Of a stretch of DNA of 39,893 nt, positions 8,192 to 16,624 are shown piece by piece; position 1 is the first letter of the stretch; every line of letters starts with the position of its first letter. Location: positions 1 through 39,893 of the forward strand of contig JAUZRX010000053.1 of assembly GCA_030949985.1 (NCBI GenBank). The letters are read 5' to 3'. The position numbers and the translations under genes were made by a program. Under the pieces are notes generated by a model. It saw nothing but the letters and a program-made list of their open reading frames with translations, had not been told where the DNA came from and made no database searches. This stretch comes from Acidobacteriota bacterium. Its GTDB lineage: Bacteria > Acidobacteriota > Polarisedimenticolia > J045.

Positions 8192-9831
8192 GCCTTCTCC
8201 TCTTGGTTCCCCGCGGGAAGCCGCAGCCAGGCCCGGGTCCCCCCCCCTTCTCGAGGCTCGAGCCCGCAACTCCCATCGTGCTCGTCCATCACCCGCCGCA
8301 CCAGGGAAAGGCCCAGCCCACTGCCGTCGGCCCGCGTGGTGACGAAGGCATCGAAGAGCCGCTCCCGGTCCGCAGGGTCGATGCCCCTCCCGCGGTCGAG
8401 GACTTCCATCACCACTGCGTCCCGCTCCCGGAACACCCGTGTTTCGATCTGCGAACCGGCGGGGCTGGCCTCCAGTGCGTTGAGCAGCAGGTTGACCAGG
8501 GCCCGCCGCATGGCCCCCGCGTCCGCCTCGACCACCGCCGTCCCCTCCGGCTCGGCCAGTTTCACGCCCTTGGCGGTGGCCTGGGGTTCGAGAAGCTCCA
8601 CCACCCCACGGGCGAGCCGGGCCAGGTCGAGCTTTTCCCGGTCGCGACCCACGGGCCGGGCCAGTTCGAGAAACTCGCGCAACACCCGGTCGAGCCGTGC
8701 CACTTCCGCGCGAATCCGTGCGGCAAAGGCGGCGCATTCGCCCTCGCCCGCCGGCGGGCGACGCTCGATGCGCTGGGCCGCCAGAGAAATCGCGTTGAGC
8801 GGCGAGCGCACCTCGTGGGCCAGCCCCGCGGTCAGGGCGCCGGCAGCGGCCAGGCGCTCGGAGCGGCGCCTGGCCAGTTCGGCTTCCGCCAGGCGACGGG
8901 CGGCGTCCGCCCGCTCGAGGGCGCGCGCCCGGCTGACGTAGACCAGGCCGGCGGTGGCCAGGGCGAACATCACCAGGGCCAGGGCCACCAGGATCGTTCG
9001 GCGGGCGGCGGCGGCCGCCGCCTCCTGCACCCGCCGACCGTCGAGGCCCACCCTGAGGCGGCCCCGCTCACCCGCGATCAGGTCCAGGGGAGCGTCGACC
9101 TCGAAAACCTCTCGCCCCCGCACCAACCGCAGCCCCTGGCCCCCGGGCAGGGGCTGCGGCGGGATCGGCCCGCCGTCCCAGGCGACCCCGGCCACCAGCG
9201 GCCGCGGCCCCGCCACCCGGTACTCGAGGTAGAGCACGCCGGGCTCGGCGACCAGTTCGGCCAGCAGGCGACCGACCCCCAGGCGTCGGACCAGCGTCCG
9301 GGCCGACTCGCCGTGCACCCGTACGAAGACGATCCCGCCCCGATCGGCGGCCGCCGCTCCCAGATGTTCGTTCCCCGGCCCCACGGCGGCGCCGAAGATC
9401 ATCTCGTCCACCTCACCGGCCAGCAGCGGGGCCATCGCCTGGAGGTCCTCTTCTTCGATCGGGGTCCCCGCCACGGCCAGGGGCCTTCCATCGATGCCGA
9501 TCCAGGCAGCGCTGTCCAGACCTGCCGCCTCCACCTGCTCGGCCAGCACCGCAGCATCCAGGGCCCGACTCGCCGCCAGCCTGGAGAGCAACCGGGCGTT
9601 GTCCAGCATCCGTGCGAAGATCTGCTGGTCCACCTCCCGCATCGCCGCGTCCGCCGCCTCGAGGCCGGGCCCCAGGCTTCTGGCCAGCAAGGCGGCCTGG
9701 CCGGCCAGGGCCTGCCCTACCTCCTGCCGCTGGCGCCGGGCCTCCACCAGGGCCCAACCCACCAGCACCACCGCCGCGGCGAACAGGATGAAGACGGAAA
9801 GGAAAGGACGGGGCCTGCGCATCGGCCCCAT
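8188..9831 (-). CDS. Membrane sensor histidine kinase
   Basis: 547 residues. I chose the ATG at 9831 (GGAAGG five bases upstream); a second ATG nine bases on is possible. Transmembrane helices at about 10-29 and 279-300 enclose a periplasmic sensor of roughly 250 residues that I do not recognise. A charged helical stretch follows, then the HisKA H-box LAHEVRSPLN (H339). The ATPase has an N-box (NLLLNALEA), G1 (DRGRGID) and G2 (GSGLGLSL). This is the NtrB-like architecture that normally pairs with NtrC-type regulators, and the regulator gene overlaps its stop. The signal sensed is unknown, but the predicted targets are exported Gly/His/Met-rich proteins and a cytochrome. Confidence 0.92.
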   Translation of the reverse strand: MGPMRRPRPFLSVFILFAAAVVLVGWALVEARRQRQEVGQALAGQAALLARSLGPGLEAADAAMREVDQQIFARMLDNARLLSRLAASRALDAAVLAEQVEAAGLDSAAWIGIDGRPLAVAGTPIEEEDLQAMAPLLAGEVDEMIFGAAVGPGNEHLGAAAADRGGIVFVRVHGESARTLVRRLGVGRLLAELVAEPGVLYLEYRVAGPRPLVAGVAWDGGPIPPQPLPGGQGLRLVRGREVFEVDAPLDLIAGERGRLRVGLDGRRVQEAAAAAARRTILVALALVMFALATAGLVYVSRARALERADAARRLAEAELARRRSERLAAAGALTAGLAHEVRSPLNAISLAAQRIERRPPAGEGECAAFAARIRAEVARLDRVLREFLELARPVGRDREKLDLARLARGVVELLEPQATAKGVKLAEPEGTAVVEADAGAMRRALVNLLLNALEASPAGSQIETRVFRERDAVVMEVLDRGRGIDPADRERLFDAFVTTRADGSGLGLSLVRRVMDEHDGSCGLEPREGGGTRAWLRLPAGNQEEKA

Positions 9832-9866
9832 CCTACCCTTCCGCGGTTGCAGATACCCGCCGGGAA

Positions 9867-10505
9867 TCAGCGCCGCGGGCATGAACCGGCGGCGCCACCG
9901 CGGCCCGCGCCCATACCGGCACCCGAACCGGCCCCCATGCCGCCATGGGAGCCCGCGCCGCCCTGGTGGGGCCCGCTGCCCACCGGTCCCGTTCCGTCAT
10001 GTACGCCCTGGCCCATGCCGCCGGAACCACACGAGGCGGGATCCTGGGCACAGTTCCCGGGGCTGTGGGCGCCGGTGGCTCCCGCCACGCCCCCGGTCGA
10101 TCCCATCGCACCCGATCCCTCGCCGAAGCGGAGGGTCTGTCCGGTGCGCCGCACCTGCAGGGTCCGGGCCTCGAGGGCGGTACCCTGGCCATCCATAGCG
10201 CGCACCTGGGCGCGGACACGGTCACCGACCCTCACCTGCTGCCCCAGGCTGCCGGCCGGCACAGTCACTTCCAGGCGCTGGCGATCGCGGGTCTGGAGCA
10301 TGATGCGATCCATCGTGCCGGTCTCACTGCCCGCCGTCTCGATGCCGTGGCGGATCTGGATCACCCGCCCTTCCACCCGCCGGGTCTCACCGGTGGCCTG
10401 GGCCCAGACCGGACCGACCCCGGCGGCGGCCAGCGCGAGCACCAACAAGGTCGGCAGGAGGCGCCGCGACTTCCTCTTCGAACGATCCTGCGTTTCGTTT
10501 CTCAT
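9867..10505 (-). CDS. Exported OB-like protein with long Gly/His/Met/Cys-rich tail
   Basis: 212 residues. I chose the ATG at 10505 because GGAGAG lies nine bases upstream. A basic N-region and hydrophobic segment end in a likely cleavage site (VWAQA). The core (about 40-115) has the same beta layout as the 5254-5748 protein: VEGRVIQIRH, then RQRLEVTVP, VRVGDRVRAQV and ALEARTLQVRRTGQTLRF. The last ~90 residues are very rich in Gly, Ala, His, Met and Ser, with three Cys (NCAQDPASC and one near the end). It lies 35 bases before the kinase and behind a strong sigma-54 promoter. It may be a sensed or metal-binding partner of the kinase, but that is inference. Confidence 0.75.
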   Translation of the reverse strand: MRNETQDRSKRKSRRLLPTLLVLALAAAGVGPVWAQATGETRRVEGRVIQIRHGIETAGSETGTMDRIMLQTRDRQRLEVTVPAGSLGQQVRVGDRVRAQVRAMDGQGTALEARTLQVRRTGQTLRFGEGSGAMGSTGGVAGATGAHSPGNCAQDPASCGSGGMGQGVHDGTGPVGSGPHQGGAGSHGGMGAGSGAGMGAGRGGAAGSCPRR

Positions 10506-10590
10506 GGCTTGCTCTCCATCGCTGCCCTCGCGCACCGCCGGGCGAGGGAGCGGCTAGCTGCGGGTCCCCTGGCAGTGCACCCCTCCGGAG

Positions 10591-10607
10591 AGCATCTTCC
10601 GTGCCAA
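10591..10607 (-). promoter_or_regulatory. Sigma-54 (-24/-12) promoter, near consensus
   Basis: Read on the minus strand this is TTGGCACGGAAGATGCT. GG (10605-10604) and GC (10593-10592) are ten bases apart, and the whole -24 element TGGCACG is perfect. The start of transcription would be near 10580, about 75 bases before the ATG at 10505. It could drive the exported protein and, by read-through, the kinase and regulator. Confidence 0.72.
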
Positions 10608-10682
10608 CTCGCAGAGCAGAAGCGACGATGGCGCCAAGCGGCCGTCTTCAGGCGGGTTGCGCAGAGCATGAACACCCGGGCC

Positions 10683-10699
10683 GGCGCGTTCTCCGCGCC
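10683..10699. promoter_or_regulatory. Dyad GGCGCG-N5-CGCGCC upstream of sigma-54 promoter
   Basis: A perfect 6-bp inverted repeat about 105-120 bases upstream of the predicted start site. It is a candidate activator site by position only. Confidence 0.3.
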
Positions 10700-10700
10700 G

Positions 10701-10722
10701 CCTTCGACCTTCGCGTCGAAGG
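10701..10722. promoter_or_regulatory. Dyad CCTTCGAC-N6-GTCGAAGG upstream of sigma-54 promoter
   Basis: Perfect 8-bp arms with a 6-base centre, about 121-142 bases upstream of the predicted start site. It contains TTCG/CGAA half-sites like the dyad at 6756-6768. It is a candidate enhancer site for the adjacent NtrC-type regulator. Confidence 0.4.
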
Positions 10723-10760
10723 GAGGTCGGCGCCACCGGCAAAGTCCGTCGAGGCGGCGG

Positions 10761-11543
10761 CTACTCGGGCCAGCTCTTGCCCGACAGCCGCGCGATCTCT
10801 CCCATCACCCGGGCATGCCACTGGCGCACCTCCGCCGCCTTCGCCCGGGGCCCCTCGATCGGCGGCGGCGACAGGGGAGCGCCGAAGTGCACCTCGAGCG
10901 GCTGGAGGTCACCGATGGGTCCGTCCCCCTCGTGGCGGGGGAAGCGAAGGCCCACGGGAATCACGCTGGCCCCACTTTCGAGGGAAAGGCGCGCCGCCGA
11001 AGGGCTTCCACGCAGCAGCCGGGTAGGATGGCGATTGATCGTTCCCTCGGGGAAGATCCCCACCGAGCGCCCCTCGGCGAGCACCTTCATCGCCCGCTCC
11101 ATGGCGCTGCCCGGCTGGGCGAGCCATGGCTTGAGGCGGTTGAAAACGCGCAACTTGGCATCCTTGCGCATGACGATGATCGCCTGGCTGCGCCGGTAGT
11201 AGGAACCGACGACAGGAATGATGTAGAAGATCCAGTCGGTCAGGAAGTGGATCATCCGGCCGCTGCGATGGTGGATCATCAGCAAGGGCAACAACAGGGC
11301 CTCCACCCGCTGATTGTGGTTGAGCACCACGATGAAGGGGTCGTTGTCCGGATGAATGTGCTCGAGGCCCTGGACGTCGAGCAGGCGGGAGTGGAAGCAG
11401 GCCAGAAAAAAGCGGCAGAGAAAACGATCGAAGCGCCGGGCGATGCCGGGCAGAGGCTTGCCCCAGATGCGGCGCTGGTCGAGGCCCTGCCACCGCGCGC
11501 CGGTATCTTTTCCCGAGATCGGCTCGGCGCGTGGGTCGTTCAT
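10761..11543 (-). CDS. PlsC-like 1-acylglycerol-3-phosphate acyltransferase
   Basis: 260 residues; ATG with GGAGGGAG seven bases upstream. Acyltransferase block I is NHNQRVE (H76, with Glu at +5 where Asp is usual), block II is YYRRSQAIIVMR, block III is FPEGTIN and block IV includes VIPVGLRF. These define the PlsC/LPLAT fold, which transfers an acyl chain to lysophosphatidate or a similar acceptor at the inner membrane face. One hydrophobic stretch (about 92-115) may dip into the membrane. The HX4E form of block I is a known minor variant, so the exact acceptor is less certain. The upstream neighbour on the same strand is the YheT-like hydrolase, 50 bases away. Confidence 0.85.
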   Translation of the reverse strand: MNDPRAEPISGKDTGARWQGLDQRRIWGKPLPGIARRFDRFLCRFFLACFHSRLLDVQGLEHIHPDNDPFIVVLNHNQRVEALLLPLLMIHHRSGRMIHFLTDWIFYIIPVVGSYYRRSQAIIVMRKDAKLRVFNRLKPWLAQPGSAMERAMKVLAEGRSVGIFPEGTINRHPTRLLRGSPSAARLSLESGASVIPVGLRFPRHEGDGPIGDLQPLEVHFGAPLSPPPIEGPRAKAAEVRQWHARVMGEIARLSGKSWPE

Positions 11544-11593
11544 GCCGCTCCCTCCACCGACCGCTCACTCACTCGCTGCGCCGGCGGCTCATT

Positions 11594-12595
11594 CTAGCAG
11601 CCCGCGGCGAGCCGCAACTGCCGCAGGAGCACCTCGAGCAGCCAGAAGCGCGGGCGCCGTACCTGCCAGTAGCCCCCGTGGCCGCCGTAGTCGGGGTGCA
11701 GGAATTCGACGCACTCCCGTGCTCGCCGGTGGCAACCCGGAAAAATCCGGTAGGGGATGAAGGGATCGTCCTTGGCCGAGAGCACCAGCGCCGGCCGCCG
11801 CACGCCGTCGATCACCCGGCCGGCACTGGCCCGAGTGTAGTACTCCTCGACGTCGGCGAAGCCTCCCGACGGCGCGGTGAACACTTCGTCGAAGTGCCGC
11901 AGGCTGCGCACCGTGCGCGGTGATGCCTCGGGACCCGGAACGGTCATGTAGCGCCGGGACAGCCGCACCAGCCGACACAGGCGGCGGACGAAGTAGCGCC
12001 GGTAGAGCGCGTTGCCCGGAGCGTCCACCGCATCCACGCAGGCTCCCACGTCGACCGGCGGGTTGGCGGCCACGATCCGGTCCGCCAGGCAGTCCCCGCC
12101 GCTGCGCCCGGCATAGCTCAGCGCCAACGCCCCGCCGAGGGAAAAGCCGACGATGACGAAGGGCCGGGGCAGTCCCTCCCGCTCCAGCCGCGCCAGGCAG
12201 TGCCCAAGATCACCGCCCTGGCTCGCGTTGTGGAGACTGCGCGCCCGGGCCTCGGTGCCGCCGCAGCCCCGCAGATCGAGGCGCGCCGCATTCCACCGCT
12301 CGAGCACCGCCGAACGAGCCAGCCGCAACAGGTACGAAGCGTCCGACGAGCCTCCCATGCCATGGACCAGCAACACCGTCCCCCGGGCGCGGGCCCCCGG
12401 TCCCGCCACTTTGAGCCGAACCTCGGTGCCCTCCTCCACCTGGACCCAGATCTGCTGCTCGGAACCCGGCATGGCCGGCGCGGGCGCCTTGACGCCGATG
12501 ATGGTCTGCAAGTGGGGATTGCGCGCCCACCAGGACGGCTCGAGGAGGGGAAGCTGTGCTGTGGGACGGTCGGCGGACCAGGCGGTGGCGGACAT
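11594..12595 (-). CDS. YheT-like alpha/beta hydrolase
   Basis: 333 residues. I chose the ATG at 12595 (AAGGA upstream); the frame beyond it overlaps the divergent gene region. The WWARNPHLQTI entry motif, the oxyanion VHGMGGSSDASYL, the nucleophile elbow GFSLGG (S152), the acid in LSAKDDPFIP and the late His in DYGGHGGY are all present. This is the full signature of the YheT/ABHD1-3 family of esterases acting on lipid-like substrates. The physiological substrate is unknown. Its start faces the GNAT gene with a 119-base shared control region. Confidence 0.88.
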   Translation of the reverse strand: MSATAWSADRPTAQLPLLEPSWWARNPHLQTIIGVKAPAPAMPGSEQQIWVQVEEGTEVRLKVAGPGARARGTVLLVHGMGGSSDASYLLRLARSAVLERWNAARLDLRGCGGTEARARSLHNASQGGDLGHCLARLEREGLPRPFVIVGFSLGGALALSYAGRSGGDCLADRIVAANPPVDVGACVDAVDAPGNALYRRYFVRRLCRLVRLSRRYMTVPGPEASPRTVRSLRHFDEVFTAPSGGFADVEEYYTRASAGRVIDGVRRPALVLSAKDDPFIPYRIFPGCHRRARECVEFLHPDYGGHGGYWQVRRPRFWLLEVLLRQLRLAAGC

Positions 12596-12714
12596 GCTCA
12601 GAAAATCCTTCGTTTTTGACCAAAGGCAAGACCTGTCGGCAGCTTGCCCACGGCGACCGCAGAACCGAGCTTTGCCTTTGCCCCCGCACATGGTGCCGGG
12701 GTGGAGAGAGCAGC

Positions 12715-13809
12715 GTGCGACTGTCGATCATCGACCATCCCGCCGAACTGGCCTCCATCGGGGAGGCCTGGCGGCAGCTCGAGCAGGCGGATCCACCATC
12801 GGTGATCGGCACCTTCCATTTTCTTTCGGCCTGGTGCCGCCAGCGCCTCGGAGAAGACCAGCTCCAAGTGCTGGTCTTCCACCAAGGCTCCGAATGCGTC
12901 GGCATCGCTCCGCTGATGATCGCCCAGCGCCGGATGGGACCGCTGCGGGTGCCCACCCTGCTCTACCTCTCCCGCAACGGCTATGTGCCCGGTGCCCGGC
13001 TGCTGGCCCGCCCCGACGCACGCGAAATCGTCGCCGAAGCCCTGGTCGACCACCTGCTGCACCGGGATCGGCCCTGGCATGCCGTGCGCCTGAACAACAT
13101 CGAGCCCGGCGGCCCCCTCGAGGCCACGATTCGTCGGCGGCAGGAGGACGGGGCGCGGATCAACTTCGGTCCGGACGAGGGGTCGGCCACTATCCCCCTG
13201 CCCGCAGACTGGCAGGAGCTGATGGCCGGTTTTCGCCGCGACCGCCGCAAGACCCTGCGCAACAAGACCCGCCGCATGGAAGAGGAGTTGGGCCTCGAGA
13301 ACCGGGCCGTTCGCGACCTGCGGGAGATGCTCCCGGCTCTCGATGAGTGCTTCGCGGTCTCGGCCCGGAGTTGGCAGGGCCGCGCGGGAACCGGCATCGA
13401 CTCCAACGCCCCATCCCGGGCCTTCTACCGCGACTTGCTGACGGATTACGCCCGCCGGGGCCAGGCCAGGATCCAGCTTTTGCGCGCCGGCGGGCGTGCC
13501 GTGGCCTTTGAACTTTCCCTCGCCCATCGCGACACCCACTACGCCTTGAAGACCGGATACGACGAAGCCTTCAAAGAGTATGGCCCGGGCGTGATCGTCG
13601 AGGCCGCGGCTTTCCGCGCGGCCCTCGAAGCCGGAGACCGGCGGGTGGAACTCTTCCATCCCGCCAGCCAGGCCAAGCTCGCCTGGGGAGTGACATCGAA
13701 GCCGTTCCGGCGCGTGACCCTCTTCACCGGCTCGCTCTCCGGCCGACTGCTCCAATTTGCCCGCAGTGGTCGGCAAAGGGCGCTGGCCACCCTCCGCAGC
13801 GGCGCGTAG
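12715..13809 (+). CDS. GNAT-fold acyltransferase, CelD/BioF2-like
   Basis: 364 residues. The GTG at 12715 is chosen because GGAGAG lies six bases upstream and no in-frame ATG occurs nearby. Two tandem GNAT-like halves are suggested: TFHFLSAWCRQRLGEDQLQV and LMIAQRRMGPLRV in the first, then FRRDRRKTLRNKTRRMEEE, FYRDLLTDYARRGQARIQLL and the core FELSLAHRDTHYALKTGYDEAFKEYGPG in the second. That core is typical of acetyltransf_6 (CelD-like) proteins, often linked to exopolysaccharide or peptidyl transfer. The substrate is unknown. It converges on the desaturase gene with about 20 bases between. Confidence 0.78.
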   Translation: MRLSIIDHPAELASIGEAWRQLEQADPPSVIGTFHFLSAWCRQRLGEDQLQVLVFHQGSECVGIAPLMIAQRRMGPLRVPTLLYLSRNGYVPGARLLARPDAREIVAEALVDHLLHRDRPWHAVRLNNIEPGGPLEATIRRRQEDGARINFGPDEGSATIPLPADWQELMAGFRRDRRKTLRNKTRRMEEELGLENRAVRDLREMLPALDECFAVSARSWQGRAGTGIDSNAPSRAFYRDLLTDYARRGQARIQLLRAGGRAVAFELSLAHRDTHYALKTGYDEAFKEYGPGVIVEAAAFRAALEAGDRRVELFHPASQAKLAWGVTSKPFRRVTLFTGSLSGRLLQFARSGRQRALATLRSGA

Positions 13810-13830
13810 GCCCGGTTCCAAGGCGAGCGT

Positions 13831-15009
13831 TCAGGCTGCGGCGAGCTGAGCGCGCGCCGCATGCCACGCCGCCTCCCAGGCCCGAAACTGCCTGCGGAAC
13901 TCCCGACGCAGCGAACGCAACTCCCGGCGAATCTCCCGCAGGCGGCGGCGGCGTTCGGCTCCCCGCTGCTGCTGGACCCGCCGGTACTCGGACCACAGGA
14001 CCCGGGAGCGATGATGCATTTCGTCGAGGCTCTCTTCGAGACCGGTCATCAGTTCGACGGCCTTGTGCCGGATCTCGTCCAGCCGAACGCTGAGGCTGCG
14101 CTCGAGATCGCGGCGCTTCTCCCGCAGGCGGGCCATGCGGATCGTCTCCTCCGCCACCCGCCGCAGGTTCCAGGCCAGGCCCAGCCGCGCCAGCAGCCAG
14201 ATCACCCACTTGCCCGGATCGAAGTGCCAGGCACGGATGCCGTTGCGGTAGTCGGCCTGGAAGGTGTGATGGAAGTTGTGATAGCCCTCACCGAAGGTGA
14301 AGAAAGCCACCAGGCCGCTGTCCCGAGCCGTGCACAGCCCGTTGTAGGGGCGCCGACCGATGTAGTGGCACAGGCTGTTGATAAAGAAGGTGGCGTGCTG
14401 CACGGCCACCACCCGCACGATACCGCCGAAGACCAGGCCCGCCAGTGCCGCTCGAGTCGGCTCGACGCCGACCAGCAAGCCCCAGCCCAGGGCCAGAAGG
14501 ACCGGAAAGCCGAAGCACATCCCGATCATCAGGGGCAGGATCCAGCGATCCTGCCAGACCAGAAAGCGACTCTGCTCCAGGTCGGCCACGTTGTCACGGG
14601 GCAGCTTGGGTTCGCGGTTGCGAAACAGCCAACCCATGTGGGCATAGAAAAACCCCCTGTTGATGTTGTAGGGGTCGTAGGGGAATCCGTCGCGGTCGAC
14701 GTACTTGTGGTGGTAACGGTGCTCGCTGGCCCAGTCCAGCACCGAGTTCTGAAACGTGGCCGCGCCCAGCAGCCCGGTGATCACGGCCACCGGTGAAATG
14801 GCGTCGAAGCTGCGATGGGCGAACAAGCGGTGATAACCGATGGTGATGCTCAGACCGGTGGCATAGGCCATCACGAAAAAAACGAGAAATTCGAAGAGCG
14901 AAAAACCGTAGAAGTGAACGTAGGCAGGCGCCGCGACCACGGCGGCGGCCAGGGACAGGACCAGCCACAAGGCCGTCGGCCAGTTGATGGGGGGCTTTTT
15001 CTGGGTCAT
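13831..15009 (-). CDS. Acyl-CoA desaturase (delta-9 type) with C-terminal coiled-coil extension
   Basis: 392 residues; ATG at 15009 with GAGG upstream. The membrane di-iron desaturase has its three histidine boxes: HRLFAH 60-65, EHRYHH 96-101 and HNFHH 244-248. Hydrophobic segments lie near 11-31, 38-58, 155-180 and 188-210. This family inserts a cis double bond in acyl-CoA in the membrane. The catalytic part ends around residue 283. After it comes a strongly charged, heptad-like tail of about 105 residues (RLREKRRDLERSLSVRLDE through RRELRSLRREFRRQFRAWE), predicted coiled coil, which most bacterial desaturases lack. It may mediate self-assembly or docking of an electron donor; that is inference. 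Confidence 0.9.
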   Translation of the reverse strand: MTQKKPPINWPTALWLVLSLAAAVVAAPAYVHFYGFSLFEFLVFFVMAYATGLSITIGYHRLFAHRSFDAISPVAVITGLLGAATFQNSVLDWASEHRYHHKYVDRDGFPYDPYNINRGFFYAHMGWLFRNREPKLPRDNVADLEQSRFLVWQDRWILPLMIGMCFGFPVLLALGWGLLVGVEPTRAALAGLVFGGIVRVVAVQHATFFINSLCHYIGRRPYNGLCTARDSGLVAFFTFGEGYHNFHHTFQADYRNGIRAWHFDPGKWVIWLLARLGLAWNLRRVAEETIRMARLREKRRDLERSLSVRLDEIRHKAVELMTGLEESLDEMHHRSRVLWSEYRRVQQQRGAERRRRLREIRRELRSLRREFRRQFRAWEAAWHAARAQLAAA

Positions 15010-15128
15010 GCCAATCCTCGGACTGTCGCTGCCTCCCGCACGAGAGCCGAAGGCCAAGCACTGTCTTTCGTGGCTAGGTTAGCGCCTGATGGCCACGGAC
15101 GTCAAAGAGTCCGGTGCCTGTCAAGGCG

Positions 15129-15153
15129 GGGGGACGGCCCGCAGACCGCCCCC
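15129..15153 (-). terminator. GC hairpin after outer-membrane gene
   Basis: An imperfect stem (GGGGG-A-CGG with CCG-CCCCC, loop 15138-15145) lies about 40 bases after the stop of the 15194-16624 gene. The equivalent place after the paralogue holds a better version of the same hairpin, which supports a role in ending or protecting the transcript. No clear T-run follows. Confidence 0.35.
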
Positions 15154-15193
15154 CCGAAAGTCATCCTCGGCCGTCCGGCCACAGGTTTCCCAA

Positions 15194-16624
15194 TCAGTAA
15201 GAAAGCCCGATCAGGAGAGTGACTATCGAAATGTTGAGGGCATGCAGGCTGTTGACATAGTATTCGGAACGGAATCCCAACTCTGCGGTCGCCCTGTCGC
15301 TGTGCTGATAGCGGAAAGCCATGGCGTAGTCGGTTCCCGTGGAGACCGTACTCTGCTGGATCCGGCCTTCCGTGGTCGCCGAAGGCGACACGGCAAACAT
15401 GTTGTCGTCCACCCTGTCGTAGTCGTTCCTCCAGAACTCGGCCCCGGCGACTACCGTCCACTTCTCGCCGATCCGGGCACGCACGGAGGTGGGGATGGAC
15501 TGCCTTTCGCCTTCCACCTTGGAGCGGGTGGAAAAACCACCGATTTCGGGCGGTGCGTAGAATGTATCGGTCACATCGCCGGCGAAGTCGGCGTCGATCT
15601 CGTAACACTCCCACGTGAAGCCGACGCCGAAGTCGACGCCGTCGGCGAGCTGCTTTTGCCACCGCATCCCGAGCATGGCGTTCCACGCGGAAAAGTCGTC
15701 CCGTGTCACCGTCTCGTCGTAATCGTTCCCCCCGCTCTGTTCCATGTAGATCATCGGGCGGCTCAGATCGCCGGACAGCGAAGAATAGGAGCCCAGAAAC
15801 TCGACTGCGCTGGGGTGGTCACCACCCTGGTACCAGTTGAGCCGGACGTCGCCACCCCAGCTGAAGTTGTCGAAATCCCATATTGTGCGGCTGAAGAAAC
15901 TGGAGCTGGCGGCGACGCTTTCGGAGAACATGTCGCCGGAAGCGACGTGTCCGCTCACAGTCCAGGAGAAGTCTTCCCGGCTGTGATCTTGATAGGCGCC
16001 GGAGAAAGTGAAGTAGTTCGTCTCGAACTGGTTCGCGGCCGAACTCGTCGAGGAGCTCAAAGCACTGCTGTCACGACTGAGGTACCCCCCTGTCACGCCC
16101 CAGTTGGAGTTTTCGCCCTGCTGCCCCCAGCCCAGCAGCAGCTCGGTCGCGCTGGCCTCGCTATGGTTGCGACTTGAAAAAGAACTGCCGAAATCGACGT
16201 CAGAGTCGGAGCTGAAGTCTTGCCAGGCCAGATAGCCCGCCAGGTTCCCGTTCTCCATCCCGTAGATGCCACCCGCCTGGAAGGAATTGACATCCGCCCG
16301 GTTGGCGAGACCTGTGAAGAGGATCCGCGGCGTGCCGTCCCCTCCGCTGCTGGGCCGACCCAGCACAGGAGTCAACTCGTCGCGCTGGATATCCGCCAGC
16401 CGGGTCGGATCGTTGATCTGATCGATGGTCGAAGAGAACAGACCGAAGCTCGCTTCGTTGAACACGGACCGCGCCTCGATGAGATGGCCGGCCTGCATGG
16501 AGTTGTACAGGATCACCGCGCTCGAAGCATCCGCCGCCACGACCAGGCTGCTCCCGCAAACCAAGACTGTCACCCCGACCGCCGCAGCGAGTCGGGCCCA
16601 TTCCGCCCTTCTTTTTCCGAACAT
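15194..16624 (-). CDS. Outer-membrane beta-barrel protein, tandem paralogue A
   Basis: 476 residues; ATG at 16624 behind AGGAGG. After a signal peptide (ending VVAADA) comes a conserved block, ARSVFNEASFGLFSSTIDQI and LADIQRDELTPVLGRPSSGG. Alternating hydrophobic/aromatic beta-strands run from about residue 105 to the end (NWGVTGGYLS, FTFSGAYQDH, WGGDVRLNWYQ). The protein ends VTLLIGLSY, with the final aromatic residue typical of barrels inserted by BamA. It is clearly homologous along its whole length to the next protein (17245-18669). I do not recognise the family or a substrate. The barrel is probably large, judged by strand count. Confidence 0.78.
   Translation of the reverse strand: MFGKRRAEWARLAAAVGVTVLVCGSSLVVAADASSAVILYNSMQAGHLIEARSVFNEASFGLFSSTIDQINDPTRLADIQRDELTPVLGRPSSGGDGTPRILFTGLANRADVNSFQAGGIYGMENGNLAGYLAWQDFSSDSDVDFGSSFSSRNHSEASATELLLGWGQQGENSNWGVTGGYLSRDSSALSSSTSSAANQFETNYFTFSGAYQDHSREDFSWTVSGHVASGDMFSESVAASSSFFSRTIWDFDNFSWGGDVRLNWYQGGDHPSAVEFLGSYSSLSGDLSRPMIYMEQSGGNDYDETVTRDDFSAWNAMLGMRWQKQLADGVDFGVGFTWECYEIDADFAGDVTDTFYAPPEIGGFSTRSKVEGERQSIPTSVRARIGEKWTVVAGAEFWRNDYDRVDDNMFAVSPSATTEGRIQQSTVSTGTDYAMAFRYQHSDRATAELGFRSEYYVNSLHALNISIVTLLIGLSY

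Noticed and set aside
10554-10742. A 62-residue minus-strand ORF before the exported protein gene
   Set aside because: It runs across the sigma-54 promoter and the upstream dyads, has no ribosome site and no recognisable protein pattern.
12598-13821. A long minus-strand ORF over the GNAT-like gene
   Set aside because: It has no recognisable motif, while the plus strand has a coherent GNAT-type protein with a good start.
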